DNA of 57,018 nt from JTS-RE37 sp041744575 (GCA_041744575.1 JBGTKP010000048.1:1-57018); one strand, 5' to 3'. Shown: positions 18,377 through 28,237, counted from the stretch's first letter. Numbers and translations are program-made. The notes: generated from the letters alone by a model not told the origin.

Positions 18377-19282
18377 ATGATCAGCCGAAAGAACAAACTG
18401 CTGCTCCTGAAGTTCCTGAGTTTGTTTTCTGTGGTAAGAGGGTACAATATCCTGATGATCGCCTTTGCGCAGTACCTTGCCTCCATCTATATACTCGCCC
18501 CCGATCATCCCCTGCGAAAGGTTGTACTGGACCCTGAGCTTTTCCTGATCGTGCTTGCCTCTGCTCTCGTGATTGCCGGCGGGTACATTATCAATAGTTT
18601 TTACGATTCGGAAAAGGACCTCATCAATAAACCGCAGAAGAGCCAGCTTGACAGGCTGGTGAGTCAGAATACAAAGTTATCCGGCTATTTTGTTCTGAAC
18701 TTTATATCCGTTTTCCTGGCCAGTTATGTCTCCTTCAGGGCGGTTATTTTCTTTTCTTCTTACATTTTCGGCATCTGGCTGTATTCACACAAACTTAAAA
18801 GGCTCGTGCTGTTAGGAAACATTTTTTCCGCCATGCTTGCGATAGCGCCTTTCTTTGCCGTCTTCGTTTACTATAAAAATTTCCAAACCGTCATTTTTGT
18901 ACATGCCATATTTCTTTTTTTACTGATACTCGCCAGGGAAATCATTAAAGACATGGAAAATATGGCCGGAGATATGGCTCTTAATTACAGGACCATCCCC
19001 ATCCTCTACGGCACGCGTTGGGCGAAACTGGCCGTGAGTGTACTTATCTTGGTCACCCTGGTCCCTGCTTTGTTACTTATCAACCGCTTTGACGTTGGCA
19101 AAATGTACCTCTACTTTATAGGCAGTATCATCCTCCTCATGGTATTTCTGGGACTGTTGTGGAAGTCTGGTACAAGAGCCCATTATGTCTGGCTTCACAA
19201 TATCCTGAAATTCATCATTATTGTCGGCGTCTTCAGTATCTTACTTATCGATATTGATCTGGTTCTCAATCGCATCCTCTAG
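18377..19282 (+). CDS. UbiA-family prenyltransferase, (geranylgeranylglycerol-phosphate synthase-like) membrane protein
   Basis: Polytopic membrane prenyltransferase, 301 residues with about eight to nine hydrophobic helices. The first Asp-rich motif is NSFYDSEKDLINKPQKS and the second is EIIKDMENMAGDMALN, the two Mg-diphosphate sites of UbiA enzymes. Proteins in this position in flavobacteria are usually annotated as geranylgeranylglycerol-phosphate geranylgeranyltransferase, but the acceptor is not established. It directly follows the mevalonate-kinase-like gene by 11 bp, tying it to isoprenoid supply. Confidence 0.88.
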   Translation: MISRKNKLLLLKFLSLFSVVRGYNILMIAFAQYLASIYILAPDHPLRKVVLDPELFLIVLASALVIAGGYIINSFYDSEKDLINKPQKSQLDRLVSQNTKLSGYFVLNFISVFLASYVSFRAVIFFSSYIFGIWLYSHKLKRLVLLGNIFSAMLAIAPFFAVFVYYKNFQTVIFVHAIFLFLLILAREIIKDMENMAGDMALNYRTIPILYGTRWAKLAVSVLILVTLVPALLLINRFDVGKMYLYFIGSIILLMVFLGLLWKSGTRAHYVWLHNILKFIIIVGVFSILLIDIDLVLNRIL

Positions 19283-19369
19283 AACACACCTTGCCTGTAG
19301 AATTTAACTTTTTTGTCAATGGCTGTCCCCGCCGAAAATAGATAACGGGATAAATATTCGTAGAAATCA

Positions 19370-19402
19370 TTGCCGCACAGACCCCTTGGTTTTCTACATT
19401 TG
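19370..19402 (+). promoter_or_regulatory. Candidate promoter of the pseudouridine synthase gene
   Basis: TTG at 19370-19372 and TACATTTG at 19395-19402 (22-bp spacing) fit the flavobacterial TTG/TAnnTTTG layout. The -7 box ends 12 bp before the chosen ATG at 19415, leaving a very short leader. This supports the internal start rather than the upstream in-frame ATG at 19370. Confidence 0.5.
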
Positions 19403-19414
19403 CAAAAAAATACT

Positions 19415-20257
19415 ATGGGAAGACCGGAAGGGAACAAGGGCCGTAAACCGACAGACAGGGAAAATGTAAGGGAAAATAAGGCGGGTCGTCCCAGGCAAAA
19501 ACCTGGCGGGAGGAGACAGGCTGAACCGCCCAAAACTAACTCGGACGGCCTTATCCGATTGAATCGCTACGTGGCCAATGCGGGAATTTGTTCAAGAAGG
19601 GAAGCCGATGTATATATTGCCGCGGGCAATGTAACTGTGAATGGGAAGGCAGTGACCGAAATGGGATTCAAAGTATCCCTCCTTGATACTGTAAAGTTTG
19701 ATGGCCGTCTGATCAATCCGGAAAAAAAAGAATATATCCTCCTGAACAAGCCCAAAAATTTTATTACAACGACCAGCGATGAAAAGGGGAGGAGGACGGT
19801 AATGGAGCTCATCTCCAATGCTTCAAAGGCACGACTTTTACCGGTGGGACGTCTGGACCGGAATACCACAGGGCTGCTTCTTTTTACCAATGACGGGGAC
19901 CTGGCGAAAAAATTAACACATCCGCGACATGGGGTGCGCAAGATCTATCATATAGAATTGAATAAGAATCTGAAATCGGATGACCTTCGACAAATAAAGG
20001 AAGGGCTCGAACTTGAAGATGGGATAGTCAAAGTAGATGAGGTCAGTTACATTGAGAATGCGCCAAAGAAAGAAGTAGGCGTCGAAATCCACAGCGGGAA
20101 GAACCGTATTGTCCGTCGTATTTTTGAGCACCTCGGTTATGAGGTGATCAAACTGGATCGGGTTATTTTCGCCGGCCTGACTAAAAAGGATCTTCCACGG
20201 GGGCACTGGCGGCCATTGACCCAACAGGAGGTAATCAACTTGGGAATGGTCCGGTAA
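19415..20257 (+). CDS. RluB/RsuA-family 23S rRNA pseudouridine synthase
   Basis: Isomerises a uridine in rRNA. The start at 19415 (MGRPEGNKGRK) removes an unlikely N-terminal stretch and fits the promoter just upstream. The protein has a basic, low-complexity head of about 45 residues (K, R, G, P rich), an S4 RNA-binding domain (IRLNRYVANAGICSRREADVYI) and the catalytic domain with Asp in LLPVGRLDRNTTGLLLFTNDG. The C-terminal KNRIVRRIFEHLGYEVIKLDR is typical of RluB/RsuA. The basic extension is common in Bacteroidota homologues. Confidence 0.93.
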   Translation: MGRPEGNKGRKPTDRENVRENKAGRPRQKPGGRRQAEPPKTNSDGLIRLNRYVANAGICSRREADVYIAAGNVTVNGKAVTEMGFKVSLLDTVKFDGRLINPEKKEYILLNKPKNFITTTSDEKGRRTVMELISNASKARLLPVGRLDRNTTGLLLFTNDGDLAKKLTHPRHGVRKIYHIELNKNLKSDDLRQIKEGLELEDGIVKVDEVSYIENAPKKEVGVEIHSGKNRIVRRIFEHLGYEVIKLDRVIFAGLTKKDLPRGHWRPLTQQEVINLGMVR

Positions 20258-20419
20258 ATCCCATTTGCAGGCCACTGATATCATAAGTTCCTTCCATATT
20301 AATTCGGTATAATGCCAGAATTTCCGATCATTGGCAATAAAATCTATATTGTTAAAATTGAGTTCAATTTTTATAGTCCGGGAACCTGAAAAAGCTATTT
20401 TTGTCTGAAAATTTGTGTT

Positions 20420-21763
20420 ATGAATTTCAGAAAGAAATGGATATTCCTGGCAATTTTTGTGTTGACCGGAGTGTCTTGTGAAAAGGATGATGATGCCATC
20501 ATCAGGACAGAGCCGGTAGCTGCCAGCGAGTTCAGGTCGACTGTGGTGGTCGAGTGGTATGCGCTGATTAAGACACTTACAACGGAAACTCCGGGATATA
20601 GCCCACCGGTAGCTGCCAGGGCTTTTGGATACACCGGGGTTGCCTTGTATGAAGCAGTGGTCCCTGGAATGCCGGACCATGTTTCCCTCTCTGGTAAACT
20701 TCAGGAACTTCAAATCTCCACTACTCTGGAGGCAGATAAGGAATATCACTGGCCTTCGGTAGCAAATGCCGTGATGTACAAAATGACCTCGTATTTTTAT
20801 TCCAATACTTCGGCAGAAAGGCTTCAGGCAATTGAAGATCTTGAAAATAAGTACCATGATAAATATGTCATGGAGGAAGGCGAGGAAGTGTATGATAATT
20901 CAGCGGAGTTGGCAGGAGAGGTGGCGCAGACCATTCTTACATGGGCTGCAGGCGACGGAGGCGACAATGGGCAGCTCAGCAATTTTCCCTCGGACTATGT
21001 ACCTCCAACAGGCCCCGGCTTGTGGGTGCCGACCCCTCCGGGCTTTCAGCCCGCCCTGCAGCCATATTGGGGTAGTAACAGGCCTTTCCTGGCAGCCAAT
21101 ATTCCCGATACCCAGCCGGCAGCACCTATTGTCTACTCAGATGATGAGACTTCCGCTTTCCATATCCAGGCCCTTGAAGTGTACAATACTGTAAATAACA
21201 TCACGCCTGACCAGACGGATATCGCAAATTTCTGGTCGGATGATCCTGTAACAACCGCAACACCTCCCGGACACTCGATCTCCATCCTGAATCAGCTGAT
21301 CGGGCAAAATGACCTGACACTTGATCTCGCTGTAGAAGCTTTTGCCAAACTCGGAATTGGGATTTCCGATGCATTTATTTCCTGCTGGAAGTGTAAGTTT
21401 GATTTTAATTATATTCGGCCCGTTTCATATATCAATGAGAAGATTGATCCGGACTGGACCACCGTCCTTAATACGCCACCCTTTCCGGAATATACCTCAG
21501 GACATTCCGTCCAATCAGGGACACTCGCCGAGATCATGACCGATCTTTTCGGTGACAACTATCAGTTCACTGACCGCACCCATGAACTGCGAGGTGATAT
21601 TAACGGAGGTCCGAGAGATTTCAATAGCTTTTATGAGCTGGCAGAAGAGGCTGCATTGTCAAGACTTTATGGAGGTATCCATTATCGCGAGGCCATTGAA
21701 CTCGGATTGGAACAGGGTTATAAAATAGGCAGAAATATTAATGAGTTAAATATCCGGAAATAA
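20420..21763 (+). CDS. Vanadium-dependent haloperoxidase / PAP2-family lipoprotein
   Basis: Exported protein of 447 residues with a lipoprotein signal (Cys in LTGVSCEKDDD). The C-terminal half holds the PAP2/vanadate pocket: IRPVSYINEKIDPDW, then PEYTSGHSVQSGTLAE with the acid-base His, then LSRLYGGIHYREAIELGLEQG with the last His. This is the VPO-type arrangement found in many marine Bacteroidota. Whether it oxidises halide or acts as a phosphatase cannot be read from sequence. It is monocistronic and converges on argH across a 217-bp gap. Confidence 0.88.
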   Translation: MNFRKKWIFLAIFVLTGVSCEKDDDAIIRTEPVAASEFRSTVVVEWYALIKTLTTETPGYSPPVAARAFGYTGVALYEAVVPGMPDHVSLSGKLQELQISTTLEADKEYHWPSVANAVMYKMTSYFYSNTSAERLQAIEDLENKYHDKYVMEEGEEVYDNSAELAGEVAQTILTWAAGDGGDNGQLSNFPSDYVPPTGPGLWVPTPPGFQPALQPYWGSNRPFLAANIPDTQPAAPIVYSDDETSAFHIQALEVYNTVNNITPDQTDIANFWSDDPVTTATPPGHSISILNQLIGQNDLTLDLAVEAFAKLGIGISDAFISCWKCKFDFNYIRPVSYINEKIDPDWTTVLNTPPFPEYTSGHSVQSGTLAEIMTDLFGDNYQFTDRTHELRGDINGGPRDFNSFYELAEEAALSRLYGGIHYREAIELGLEQGYKIGRNINELNIRK

Positions 21764-21980
21764 TCAATTTTTATTGGTGGCAGTTACCTCACTTTTAGAA
21801 ATTCTGTAGTGCAACAACGAGTTATCTGCAGAATTCCGGGTATTTTAATCATTTCCCGTAAGGAAATCGATCCTACGTAAGGAGAGCTCATAGTTGCATG
21901 TTGACGGGACCTTTTTGTCAAATTTCTGATGATACAGTGTTTATGAACCGAGCGTCACCCCTGAACCCCTTCTCTGAGCC

Positions 21981-23273
21981 TTATGAGGAATATATCATCA
22001 CACTATCCATCTTTTCCCGGATGTTTTCCAGGCAGAGATTCCCGATACTTCCAATGTGGGTATGTGCAATGTCGCGGACGGGTTTAAAGGTTCCGGCTTT
22101 GATTTCCTCTCCCATTTTCTTATACGCGTCCCTAAAAGGCATCCCTTCCTGTACCAGTAGGTTCAGGCTGTCCACACTGAACAGGTCATTGTAGATGGGA
22201 TCTTTCAGTATGTCTTCATTGATACGGATTTCCTTCAGGCTGAAATGCATCATTTCAAGGCAGGCTTTCATGTCCTGAATGGCCGGGATGATAATTTCCT
22301 TCACTAACTGGAAGTCCCGGTGGTAGCCGCTGGGCAGGTTGGTGGTGACCATTCCGATCTGATTGGGAATGGCTTGTATCCTATTGCACTTGGCCCTTAT
22401 CAGTTCAAAAACATCGGGGTTCTTTTTATGAGGCATGATGCTGCTGCCGGTGGTCAGTGCATCCGGAAAGGAGATAAAGTTAAAATTCTGATTCAGATAG
22501 AGGCAAATGTCCATCGCGAGGCGGGATAGCGTAGCAGCAATGGAGGCCAGACCAAAGGCCATTGCCTTCTCGGATTTTCCCCGACCCATCTGAGCGGCAA
22601 CCACATTGTATTTCAAGGTGCTGAAACCCATTTCTTTTGTAGTGTACTCCCGGTCAATCGGGAAGGAACTCCCATAACCCGCCGCACTTCCGAGTGGATT
22701 CTGATCTGCAACCCGGTAGGCCGCATTCATAAAATATACATCATCAATAAGGCTTTCAGCATAGGCCGAGAACCACAAACCAAAGGAGGAGGGCATGGCG
22801 ATCTGTAAATGGGTATACCCTGGCAACAATACTTTTTGATGCTTTTCTGCCAGATTCAAGAGCAGGTCGAACAACAATTTGACCAGGCCATTCACTTCGG
22901 AGATTTCATTCCTGAGAAACAATTGCATGGCCGCTAGGACCTGATCGTTCCTCGATCGTGCCGTATGGATCTTTTTGCCAGTATCCCCTAATTTTTCAGT
23001 AAGTATAAACTCGATTCTGGAATGAACATCCTCAAACTCGTCTCCAATGATAAATTGTCCCGTCCTGACACTTTCCCCTATATTGTTCAGTTCTGCAATG
23101 ATGGCATTCACTTCGGCCTCCGAAAGCAGGCCTATTTTTCCAAGCATCTTCGCATGTGCCTGGGAGGCGATGAGGTCATATTTCGCAAGGAGGAGATCCA
23201 GCTCCCGGTCATTGCCCACCGTGAAAAGGTCAATTTTTTTATATGTATCAAATCCTTTGTCCCAAAGTTTCAT
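21981..23273 (-). CDS. argH: Argininosuccinate lyase
   Basis: Last step of arginine synthesis, cleaving argininosuccinate to arginine and fumarate. The 430 residues are slightly short for ArgH (about 450-460) but all family blocks are present: DVHSRIEFILTEKLGDTGKKIHTARSRNDQV, LPGYTHLQIAMP, and the signature loop TGSSIMPHKKNPDVFELIRAK with the catalytic Ser. It is the last gene of the leftward arginine operon, 77 bp after the M20 peptidase-family gene. Confidence 0.96.
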   Translation of the reverse strand: MKLWDKGFDTYKKIDLFTVGNDRELDLLLAKYDLIASQAHAKMLGKIGLLSEAEVNAIIAELNNIGESVRTGQFIIGDEFEDVHSRIEFILTEKLGDTGKKIHTARSRNDQVLAAMQLFLRNEISEVNGLVKLLFDLLLNLAEKHQKVLLPGYTHLQIAMPSSFGLWFSAYAESLIDDVYFMNAAYRVADQNPLGSAAGYGSSFPIDREYTTKEMGFSTLKYNVVAAQMGRGKSEKAMAFGLASIAATLSRLAMDICLYLNQNFNFISFPDALTTGSSIMPHKKNPDVFELIRAKCNRIQAIPNQIGMVTTNLPSGYHRDFQLVKEIIIPAIQDMKACLEMMHFSLKEIRINEDILKDPIYNDLFSVDSLNLLVQEGMPFRDAYKKMGEEIKAGTFKPVRDIAHTHIGSIGNLCLENIREKMDSVMIYSS

Positions 23274-23350
23274 TTTACGCGTTGTTAATGTTATTGAAAT
23301 TACAAAGAATGTCTTGATGGAGTTTCCTGTCCCCTATTACTGGGCAGCTC

Positions 23351-24427
23351 CTATCCACTGAACAGGAATCTATTTAAAATCTTAATATACAATTCGATCC
23401 CCTCTTCTATCTCCGAGACATAAATATATTCATCTGCCGAATGGGATCGTGTGCTGTCCCCTGGACCTAGTTTCAGGGATTGACATTTTAAAACTGCCTG
23501 ATCCGACAGGGTCGGGGAGCCATAGGTTTTCCTTCCCAGTGCGACACCCGACCGGACCAGAGGGTGGCTCTGATCTATTGCGGATGAATTGAGGCGGAGG
23601 GAACGCGGCCTGAGTTCGCAGGGGGCCTCCCGTATGAGGAGATTGGCGATTTCCTCATTGGTATAACAATCATTGACACGAACATCGATCACCAGTTCTA
23701 CCTGGGCAGGCACCACATTATGCTGACTGCCTCCACTGATCTGTGTCACCGTCATTTTTACTTCCCCAAGTACTTCTGAAACTTTGACAAATGAATAGTT
23801 TTTAAACCATTCCAGTACTCCGATAGTATTGTAAATAGAATTGTTATCATTTGGGTGTGCGGCGTGAGATGGGGTACCCCTGACAAGCCCATCAAAGATG
23901 ACCAGGCCTTTTTCGGCAATGGCGAGTTCCATCTGGGTAGGCTCCCCGACAATGGCGACATCAATAGCCGGCAGGATAGTCAGCATGCTGTTCAGGCCAT
24001 TCGGTCCTGAGGTTTCCTCCTCTGCCGAAGCTACCATCACCAGGTTATGACTCATATCAGGTTGCTCATAGAAATAGGCGAAAGCTGCCAGCAGGGAAAC
24101 AAGACTCCCTCCGGCATCGTTGCTTCCCAGACCATACAACTTTCCCTTCTCGATATCTGCCTGAAAAGGGTCTCTTGTGTAGGCAGAATTCGGCTGGACC
24201 GTGTCATGATGGGAGTTCAGCAACAAGCAGGGTTTTTCCGGATCAAAGGCTTTATTGAAGGCATAAATATTGTGGTTTTCCCTATGAACAGAAATACCCC
24301 GTAAGGAAAGCCAGTTTCCTATGATCCCCGCCGTTGTTCCTTCCGAGGAAGAAAAAGATGGCGTCGCTATCAGCTGTTTCAGAAGATCCAGTGCCGATGC
24401 CGTCAGGGTTTGTAATTCTTGATTCAT
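23351..24427 (-). CDS. argE: M20-family deacylase of arginine synthesis (N-acylornithine/N-acetylcitrulline deacetylase)
   Basis: Zinc amidohydrolase of 358 residues. The metal motifs are LLLNSHHDTVQPN (His, Asp), SNDAGGSLVSLLAAFAYF, and ASAEEETSGPNGL (Glu pair) with GEPTQMELAIAEKG after it. The operon contains an N-acylornithine carbamoyltransferase instead of OTCase. The deacylase therefore probably acts on N-acylcitrulline rather than on N-acetylornithine, as described in Xanthomonas and Bacteroides. The start overlaps the argB stop by 4 bp. Confidence 0.88.
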   Translation of the reverse strand: MNQELQTLTASALDLLKQLIATPSFSSSEGTTAGIIGNWLSLRGISVHRENHNIYAFNKAFDPEKPCLLLNSHHDTVQPNSAYTRDPFQADIEKGKLYGLGSNDAGGSLVSLLAAFAYFYEQPDMSHNLVMVASAEEETSGPNGLNSMLTILPAIDVAIVGEPTQMELAIAEKGLVIFDGLVRGTPSHAAHPNDNNSIYNTIGVLEWFKNYSFVKVSEVLGEVKMTVTQISGGSQHNVVPAQVELVIDVRVNDCYTNEEIANLLIREAPCELRPRSLRLNSSAIDQSHPLVRSGVALGRKTYGSPTLSDQAVLKCQSLKLGPGDSTRSHSADEYIYVSEIEEGIELYIKILNRFLFSG

Positions 24428-25203
24428 AGCGTAACGGTTGTATAGTTTTGCGCTCCGGAATTTAACATCTTAATATCTCCGATACAAACTCTCCTGACGC
24501 CCTTTCGTAAAGCGTGGAAGCAATTTTCCATTTTCGGAAGCATCCCGTCAGCAATAATCTTTGCCCTGAGCAGCTCTTCATAGGAGGCCTCATTGATATG
24601 AGTAATTACAGATGCCTGGTCTGATCTGTCCTTAAGCACCCCTTTATTCTCAAAGCAATAATACAGTGTGGTCTCATAATCAGGGCTCATCCCAATAGCC
24701 AGTTCCGAGGCGACGGTGTCCGCATTGGTGTTAAGTAACTGTCCTGTACCATCATGTGTGAGTGCACAAAAAACCGGTATCAATCCTCCTTGTAATAATC
24801 CGGAAATCATAGGTCTGTTTATGGCATCTATGTCGCCTGCCCATCCGTAGTCAATTGTTTTTACAGGGCGGAGATGCGCTTTGATGGCATTCCCATCTGC
24901 ACCGCAGAGACCGATGGCGTTGCAGCCCAAACCCTGAAGCCGGGCAGTAACCGACTTGCTAACCAGACCCCCGTAAACCATGACAGCCAGTTCGAGGGTC
25001 GCCGTATCCGTAATTCTCCTTCCTCCGACCATCTGGGCTTTTATCCCGAGTTGGCTGCTGAGGTCAGTCACTTTCCGACCCCCGCCATGTACAAGGATCT
25101 TAAGTCCGTCCAGGCCTGCAAATAGCCCCAGAAACTGAGTAAGTTGTGCAGCATGCTCAATGACATTTCCTCCGATCTTTATAATGGCTAATTTCGGTTT
25201 CAT
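24424..25203 (-). CDS. argB: Acetylglutamate kinase
   Basis: Phosphorylates N-acylglutamate, second step of arginine synthesis. The 259 residues show the amino-acid-kinase fold: LAIIKIGGNVIE at the N-terminus, LVHGGGRKVTDLSSQLG, GLVSKSVTARLQGLGCNAIGLCG, and the nucleotide part LLNTNADTVASELAIG. It lacks an N-terminal extension of the arginine-inhibited hexameric type. Preferred acyl group (acetyl or succinyl) is set by pathway context rather than by visible motifs. Confidence 0.95.
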   Translation of the reverse strand: MKPKLAIIKIGGNVIEHAAQLTQFLGLFAGLDGLKILVHGGGRKVTDLSSQLGIKAQMVGGRRITDTATLELAVMVYGGLVSKSVTARLQGLGCNAIGLCGADGNAIKAHLRPVKTIDYGWAGDIDAINRPMISGLLQGGLIPVFCALTHDGTGQLLNTNADTVASELAIGMSPDYETTLYYCFENKGVLKDRSDQASVITHINEASYEELLRAKIIADGMLPKMENCFHALRKGVRRVCIGDIKMLNSGAQNYTTVTL

Positions 25204-25301
25204 ACTTCTGATTCATGACGCGAACTCTCCTGATAAGTACCATCCGGATCCCCGGGCCGGAACTCAGGCCATACTATGGCACCGTCTTTCGGACCCTATT
25301 T

Positions 25302-26240
25302 CTAAAGACTTTCAAGAATTCTTTTCAGTACGACTTGCGCTGAATAGGTTCTGTTGTCAGCCTGATTGATGACGAGGGAGCTCGGGCTATCGAGCACGGC
25401 ATCTTCCACGATCACATTTCTTCTCACCGGAAGACAATGCATAAATTTTGCCCTGCCCAATTTCTGAAGGGTCATTTTCCATCCGGGATCCTCAGAAATA
25501 ACTTTTCCATATTCCGAGAAACTGCTCCAGTTCTTAACATACACAAAATCGGCGTCCTTCAGAGCCGCCATCTGATCATATTCTATCCGGCAGTCTCCGG
25601 TAATCTCAGACGACAATTCATATCCCCGGGGATGAGTGATCACGAATTCTGCCTTTTGAATCCGCATCATTTCTATGAAGGAATTGGCCACCGCATGCGG
25701 AAGTGCCTTGGGATGGGGAGCCCAGGAAAGGACCACCCTTGGCTTGAGATGTCTGCTGTTTTCCGCAATGGTAATGGCATCGGCCAAAGCCTGAAGAGGA
25801 TGCCCTGCGGAACTTTCAAGATTCACTATCGGCACTCCTGCATATTTCTTAAACCCATTGATTACCACTTCTTCCAGATCCCTTTCTTTGTCCTGTAAAC
25901 CAGCGAACGCCCGTATACCGAGGATATCACCATATTGCGCCACCACCCTGGCAGCCTCCTTCACATGCTCCGCATTTCCCTGGTCCATCACAGTGCCGTC
26001 AGTATATTCCAGTGCCCAGCCTTCATTACCAAAATTCATAACCATCACATCCATTCCCAAATTCATGGCTGCCTTCTGTGTACTCAACCGGGTTCTCAGG
26101 CTGTTATTGAAAAATAGCAGGATAAGGGTCTTTTTTTTGCCTAGATTGCTGTAGGCGTAAGGATCTTTCTTTAAATGCAGGGCTTCTGAGATCCATTCTG
26201 GGACGGAGTCAATGTCCTTTACGGAAAGGTAATGTTTCAT
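25302..26240 (-). CDS. argF': N-acetylornithine / N-succinylornithine carbamoyltransferase
   Basis: Transcarbamylase of the variant arginine pathway, 312 residues. The carbamoyl-phosphate loop is LFFNNSLRTRLSTQKAA (the family form of STRTR). The later motif HCLPVRRNVIVEDAV differs from the HCLP-DR of classical OTCase, as in acylornithine enzymes. The segment DQGNAEHVKEA covers the loop known to separate acetyl- from succinyl-ornithine specificity (Glu versus Pro). Here the aligned residue seems to be Ala, by my reading from memory. Overlaps argD by 4 bp; there is a 98-bp gap to argB. Confidence 0.9.
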   Translation of the reverse strand: MKHYLSVKDIDSVPEWISEALHLKKDPYAYSNLGKKKTLILLFFNNSLRTRLSTQKAAMNLGMDVMVMNFGNEGWALEYTDGTVMDQGNAEHVKEAARVVAQYGDILGIRAFAGLQDKERDLEEVVINGFKKYAGVPIVNLESSAGHPLQALADAITIAENSRHLKPRVVLSWAPHPKALPHAVANSFIEMMRIQKAEFVITHPRGYELSSEITGDCRIEYDQMAALKDADFVYVKNWSSFSEYGKVISEDPGWKMTLQKLGRAKFMHCLPVRRNVIVEDAVLDSPSSLVINQADNRTYSAQVVLKRILESL

Positions 26241-27364
26241 GCCAATTCCTTATTTAATGCTTCAAAAAACAGGTCTATCTCTTCCCTGCGGACATTCAAT
26301 GCCGGGAGTATCCTTATGATATGAGGATCTTTGGCATTTCCGGTAAAGATACGCTGGTTGTAAATAAGCCGCTTGCGAAGGTCCGCAATTTCAAAATCGA
26401 ACTCAAGTCCAAGCATTAACCCCCTGCCTTTTACCCTCTTCACCGCCGGGACTTTACAAGCCAACTCGCAGATATAAGCACCCATTCGGGAGGCGTTCTC
26501 CATCAGGTTTTCCTTTTCTATTACTTCCAGGACCGCCAGAGATGCTGCACATGCCAGGTGGTTACCCCCAAAGGTAGTTCCCAGCATCCCGTGGTTGGCC
26601 TTCAGGTGCCCGCCGATCAAAATGCCTCCCACCGGAAAACCGTTTCCCATGCCTTTTGCTACGCTAATGATGTCAGGAGAAACCCCATGGTGTTGGAATG
26701 CAAAAAATTTTCCACTCCTTGCATATCCTGATTGTACCTCATCCGAAATCAGAATAGCCTGATGTTTCATACAACGGTCACCCACCATCCTGAAGAATTC
26801 AGAGGTCGGTTCATCCAGGCCGCCAACGCCCTGTATTGCCTCAAGGATCACGGCACAAACATCGCCTTTTTCAATTTGGTCTGTAAATCGCTTCTCATCG
26901 TTAAGCGGAAGAAAAGTCACCGGATGTTGCTGATTGATCGGTGCGTGTATTTTAGGATTGTCGGTAATGGCGACCGCTGCGGATGTCCTGCCGTGAAAAC
27001 TGTTTTTAAAGGCAATCACCCTGCTTTTGCCTGTATGGAAAGAGGCCATTTTAAGAGCATTTTCATTGGCTTCAGCCCCGGAATTACATAAGAACAAATT
27101 ATAATCATCACAGCCGGACAGTCTACCCAGCTTTTGAGCCAGTTCCTGTTGGAGAGGGTTCCCCACAGAGTTGCTGTAAAATCCAATTTGGCCAAGCTGC
27201 TCCTGGATCCTTGAGATATAATGAGGATGTGAATGGCCGATGGAAATCACCGCATGTCCGCCATATAAATCCAGATATTCCCGCCCCTCACTGTCGGTTA
27301 TGATACTTCCCTTGGCACTGACCGGAGTGACATCATAAAGCGGATATACATCAAATAATTCCAT
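26237..27364 (-). CDS. argD: N-acylornithine aminotransferase
   Basis: PLP class-III aminotransferase, 375 residues, converting N-acylglutamate semialdehyde to N-acylornithine. Visible blocks are YLDLYGGHAVISIGHSHPHY, FLCNSGAEANENALKMA, the Asp of LISDEVQSGYARSGKFFAF and the PLP Lys in SVAKGMGNGFPVGG. C-terminal RGLMLGLEFD is standard. It sits between proC (48 bp upstream) and the acylornithine carbamoyltransferase (4-bp overlap), consistent with its pathway position. Confidence 0.94.
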   Translation of the reverse strand: MELFDVYPLYDVTPVSAKGSIITDSEGREYLDLYGGHAVISIGHSHPHYISRIQEQLGQIGFYSNSVGNPLQQELAQKLGRLSGCDDYNLFLCNSGAEANENALKMASFHTGKSRVIAFKNSFHGRTSAAVAITDNPKIHAPINQQHPVTFLPLNDEKRFTDQIEKGDVCAVILEAIQGVGGLDEPTSEFFRMVGDRCMKHQAILISDEVQSGYARSGKFFAFQHHGVSPDIISVAKGMGNGFPVGGILIGGHLKANHGMLGTTFGGNHLACAASLAVLEVIEKENLMENASRMGAYICELACKVPAVKRVKGRGLMLGLEFDFEIADLRKRLIYNQRIFTGNAKDPHIIRILPALNVRREEIDLFFEALNKELA

Positions 27365-27412
27365 TGAACCGACTAAGTATTTAATCTCTCATGTTTTCCT
27401 GTCCTGGATATT

Positions 27413-28237
27413 TCAGGACCGCTGCTTACCTGAAATTTGCGGGGAGATCGTTTTGAACTCGCTTATTTTTTCGAAGGAGGCCACCATCCCTCTGATCAGG
27501 GATGAACTCAGGCCCTGATGTTCCATTTCATTCAGACCCTGGATGGTGCATCCCATTGGGGTGGTAACCCTGTCAATTTCCTCTTCCGGATGATTCCCTG
27601 ATTCAATCAGCAGGCCGGCCGCTCCATCACATGTATGAATGGCCAGTTCCCTCGCCTCTTTGGCGTCAAAGCCCAGTTGAATCGCACCCTGGGTTGTAGC
27701 CCGGATGAGTCGCATCCAAAAAGCGATCCCACTGGCGCAAATGACGGTCGCCGCCTGCATTCTCTCTTCGGGAATCTCCAGCGTGTGCCCCATTCGGTTA
27801 AAGATGGCCCTGGCCAGGTCGATCCTTTTTTTCCCTGCCTCATTACAACAGATGCAGGTCATCGATTTACCTACGGATATCGCCGTATTTGGCATACTGC
27901 GGATGATATAGGCTTCCTGTCCCAGGATGGATTCCATTTTATCTATACCAAAGCCTGTGATGGTGGAAATGATCACGTGCTTTTCCGTGAGCAGCGGTTT
28001 AATTTCTTCCAGGATGTTTGCAAAATGCCCGGGTTGTACCGCGAAAATCAGGACATCCGAATTTTCAACTGCCTTTTTATTATCTGAGGTGATCTCGACA
28101 TTTCCGTATTTCAAAAATTCCCTGATCCCATCCACATTTCGTTTTGTAAGATACATGGAGGTTGACCCATTGCTGTGAAGGATTCCCTTCGCAATTGATA
28201 ATCCGAGATTTCCTGCCCCTATGATGGCTATTTTCAT
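27413..28237 (-). CDS. proC: Pyrroline-5-carboxylate reductase
   Basis: NAD(P)H-dependent reduction of pyrroline-5-carboxylate to proline. The 274 residues have the Rossmann start KIAIIGAGNLGLSIAKGIL and VLIFAVQPGHFANIL. The substrate-domain motifs are RSMPNTAISVGKSMTCICCN and the C-terminal VTTPMGCTIQGLNEMEHQGL. It is embedded in the arginine operon between argC and argD, so proline and arginine synthesis are coexpressed here. This placement recurs in flavobacteria. Confidence 0.94.
   Translation of the reverse strand: MKIAIIGAGNLGLSIAKGILHSNGSTSMYLTKRNVDGIREFLKYGNVEITSDNKKAVENSDVLIFAVQPGHFANILEEIKPLLTEKHVIISTITGFGIDKMESILGQEAYIIRSMPNTAISVGKSMTCICCNEAGKKRIDLARAIFNRMGHTLEIPEERMQAATVICASGIAFWMRLIRATTQGAIQLGFDAKEARELAIHTCDGAAGLLIESGNHPEEEIDRVTTPMGCTIQGLNEMEHQGLSSSLIRGMVASFEKISEFKTISPQISGKQRS

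Noticed and set aside
19913..20857. A 314-codon minus-strand frame across the pseudouridine synthase and haloperoxidase genes
   Set aside because: It spans two confident genes on the other strand plus their intergenic region; no motif supports it.
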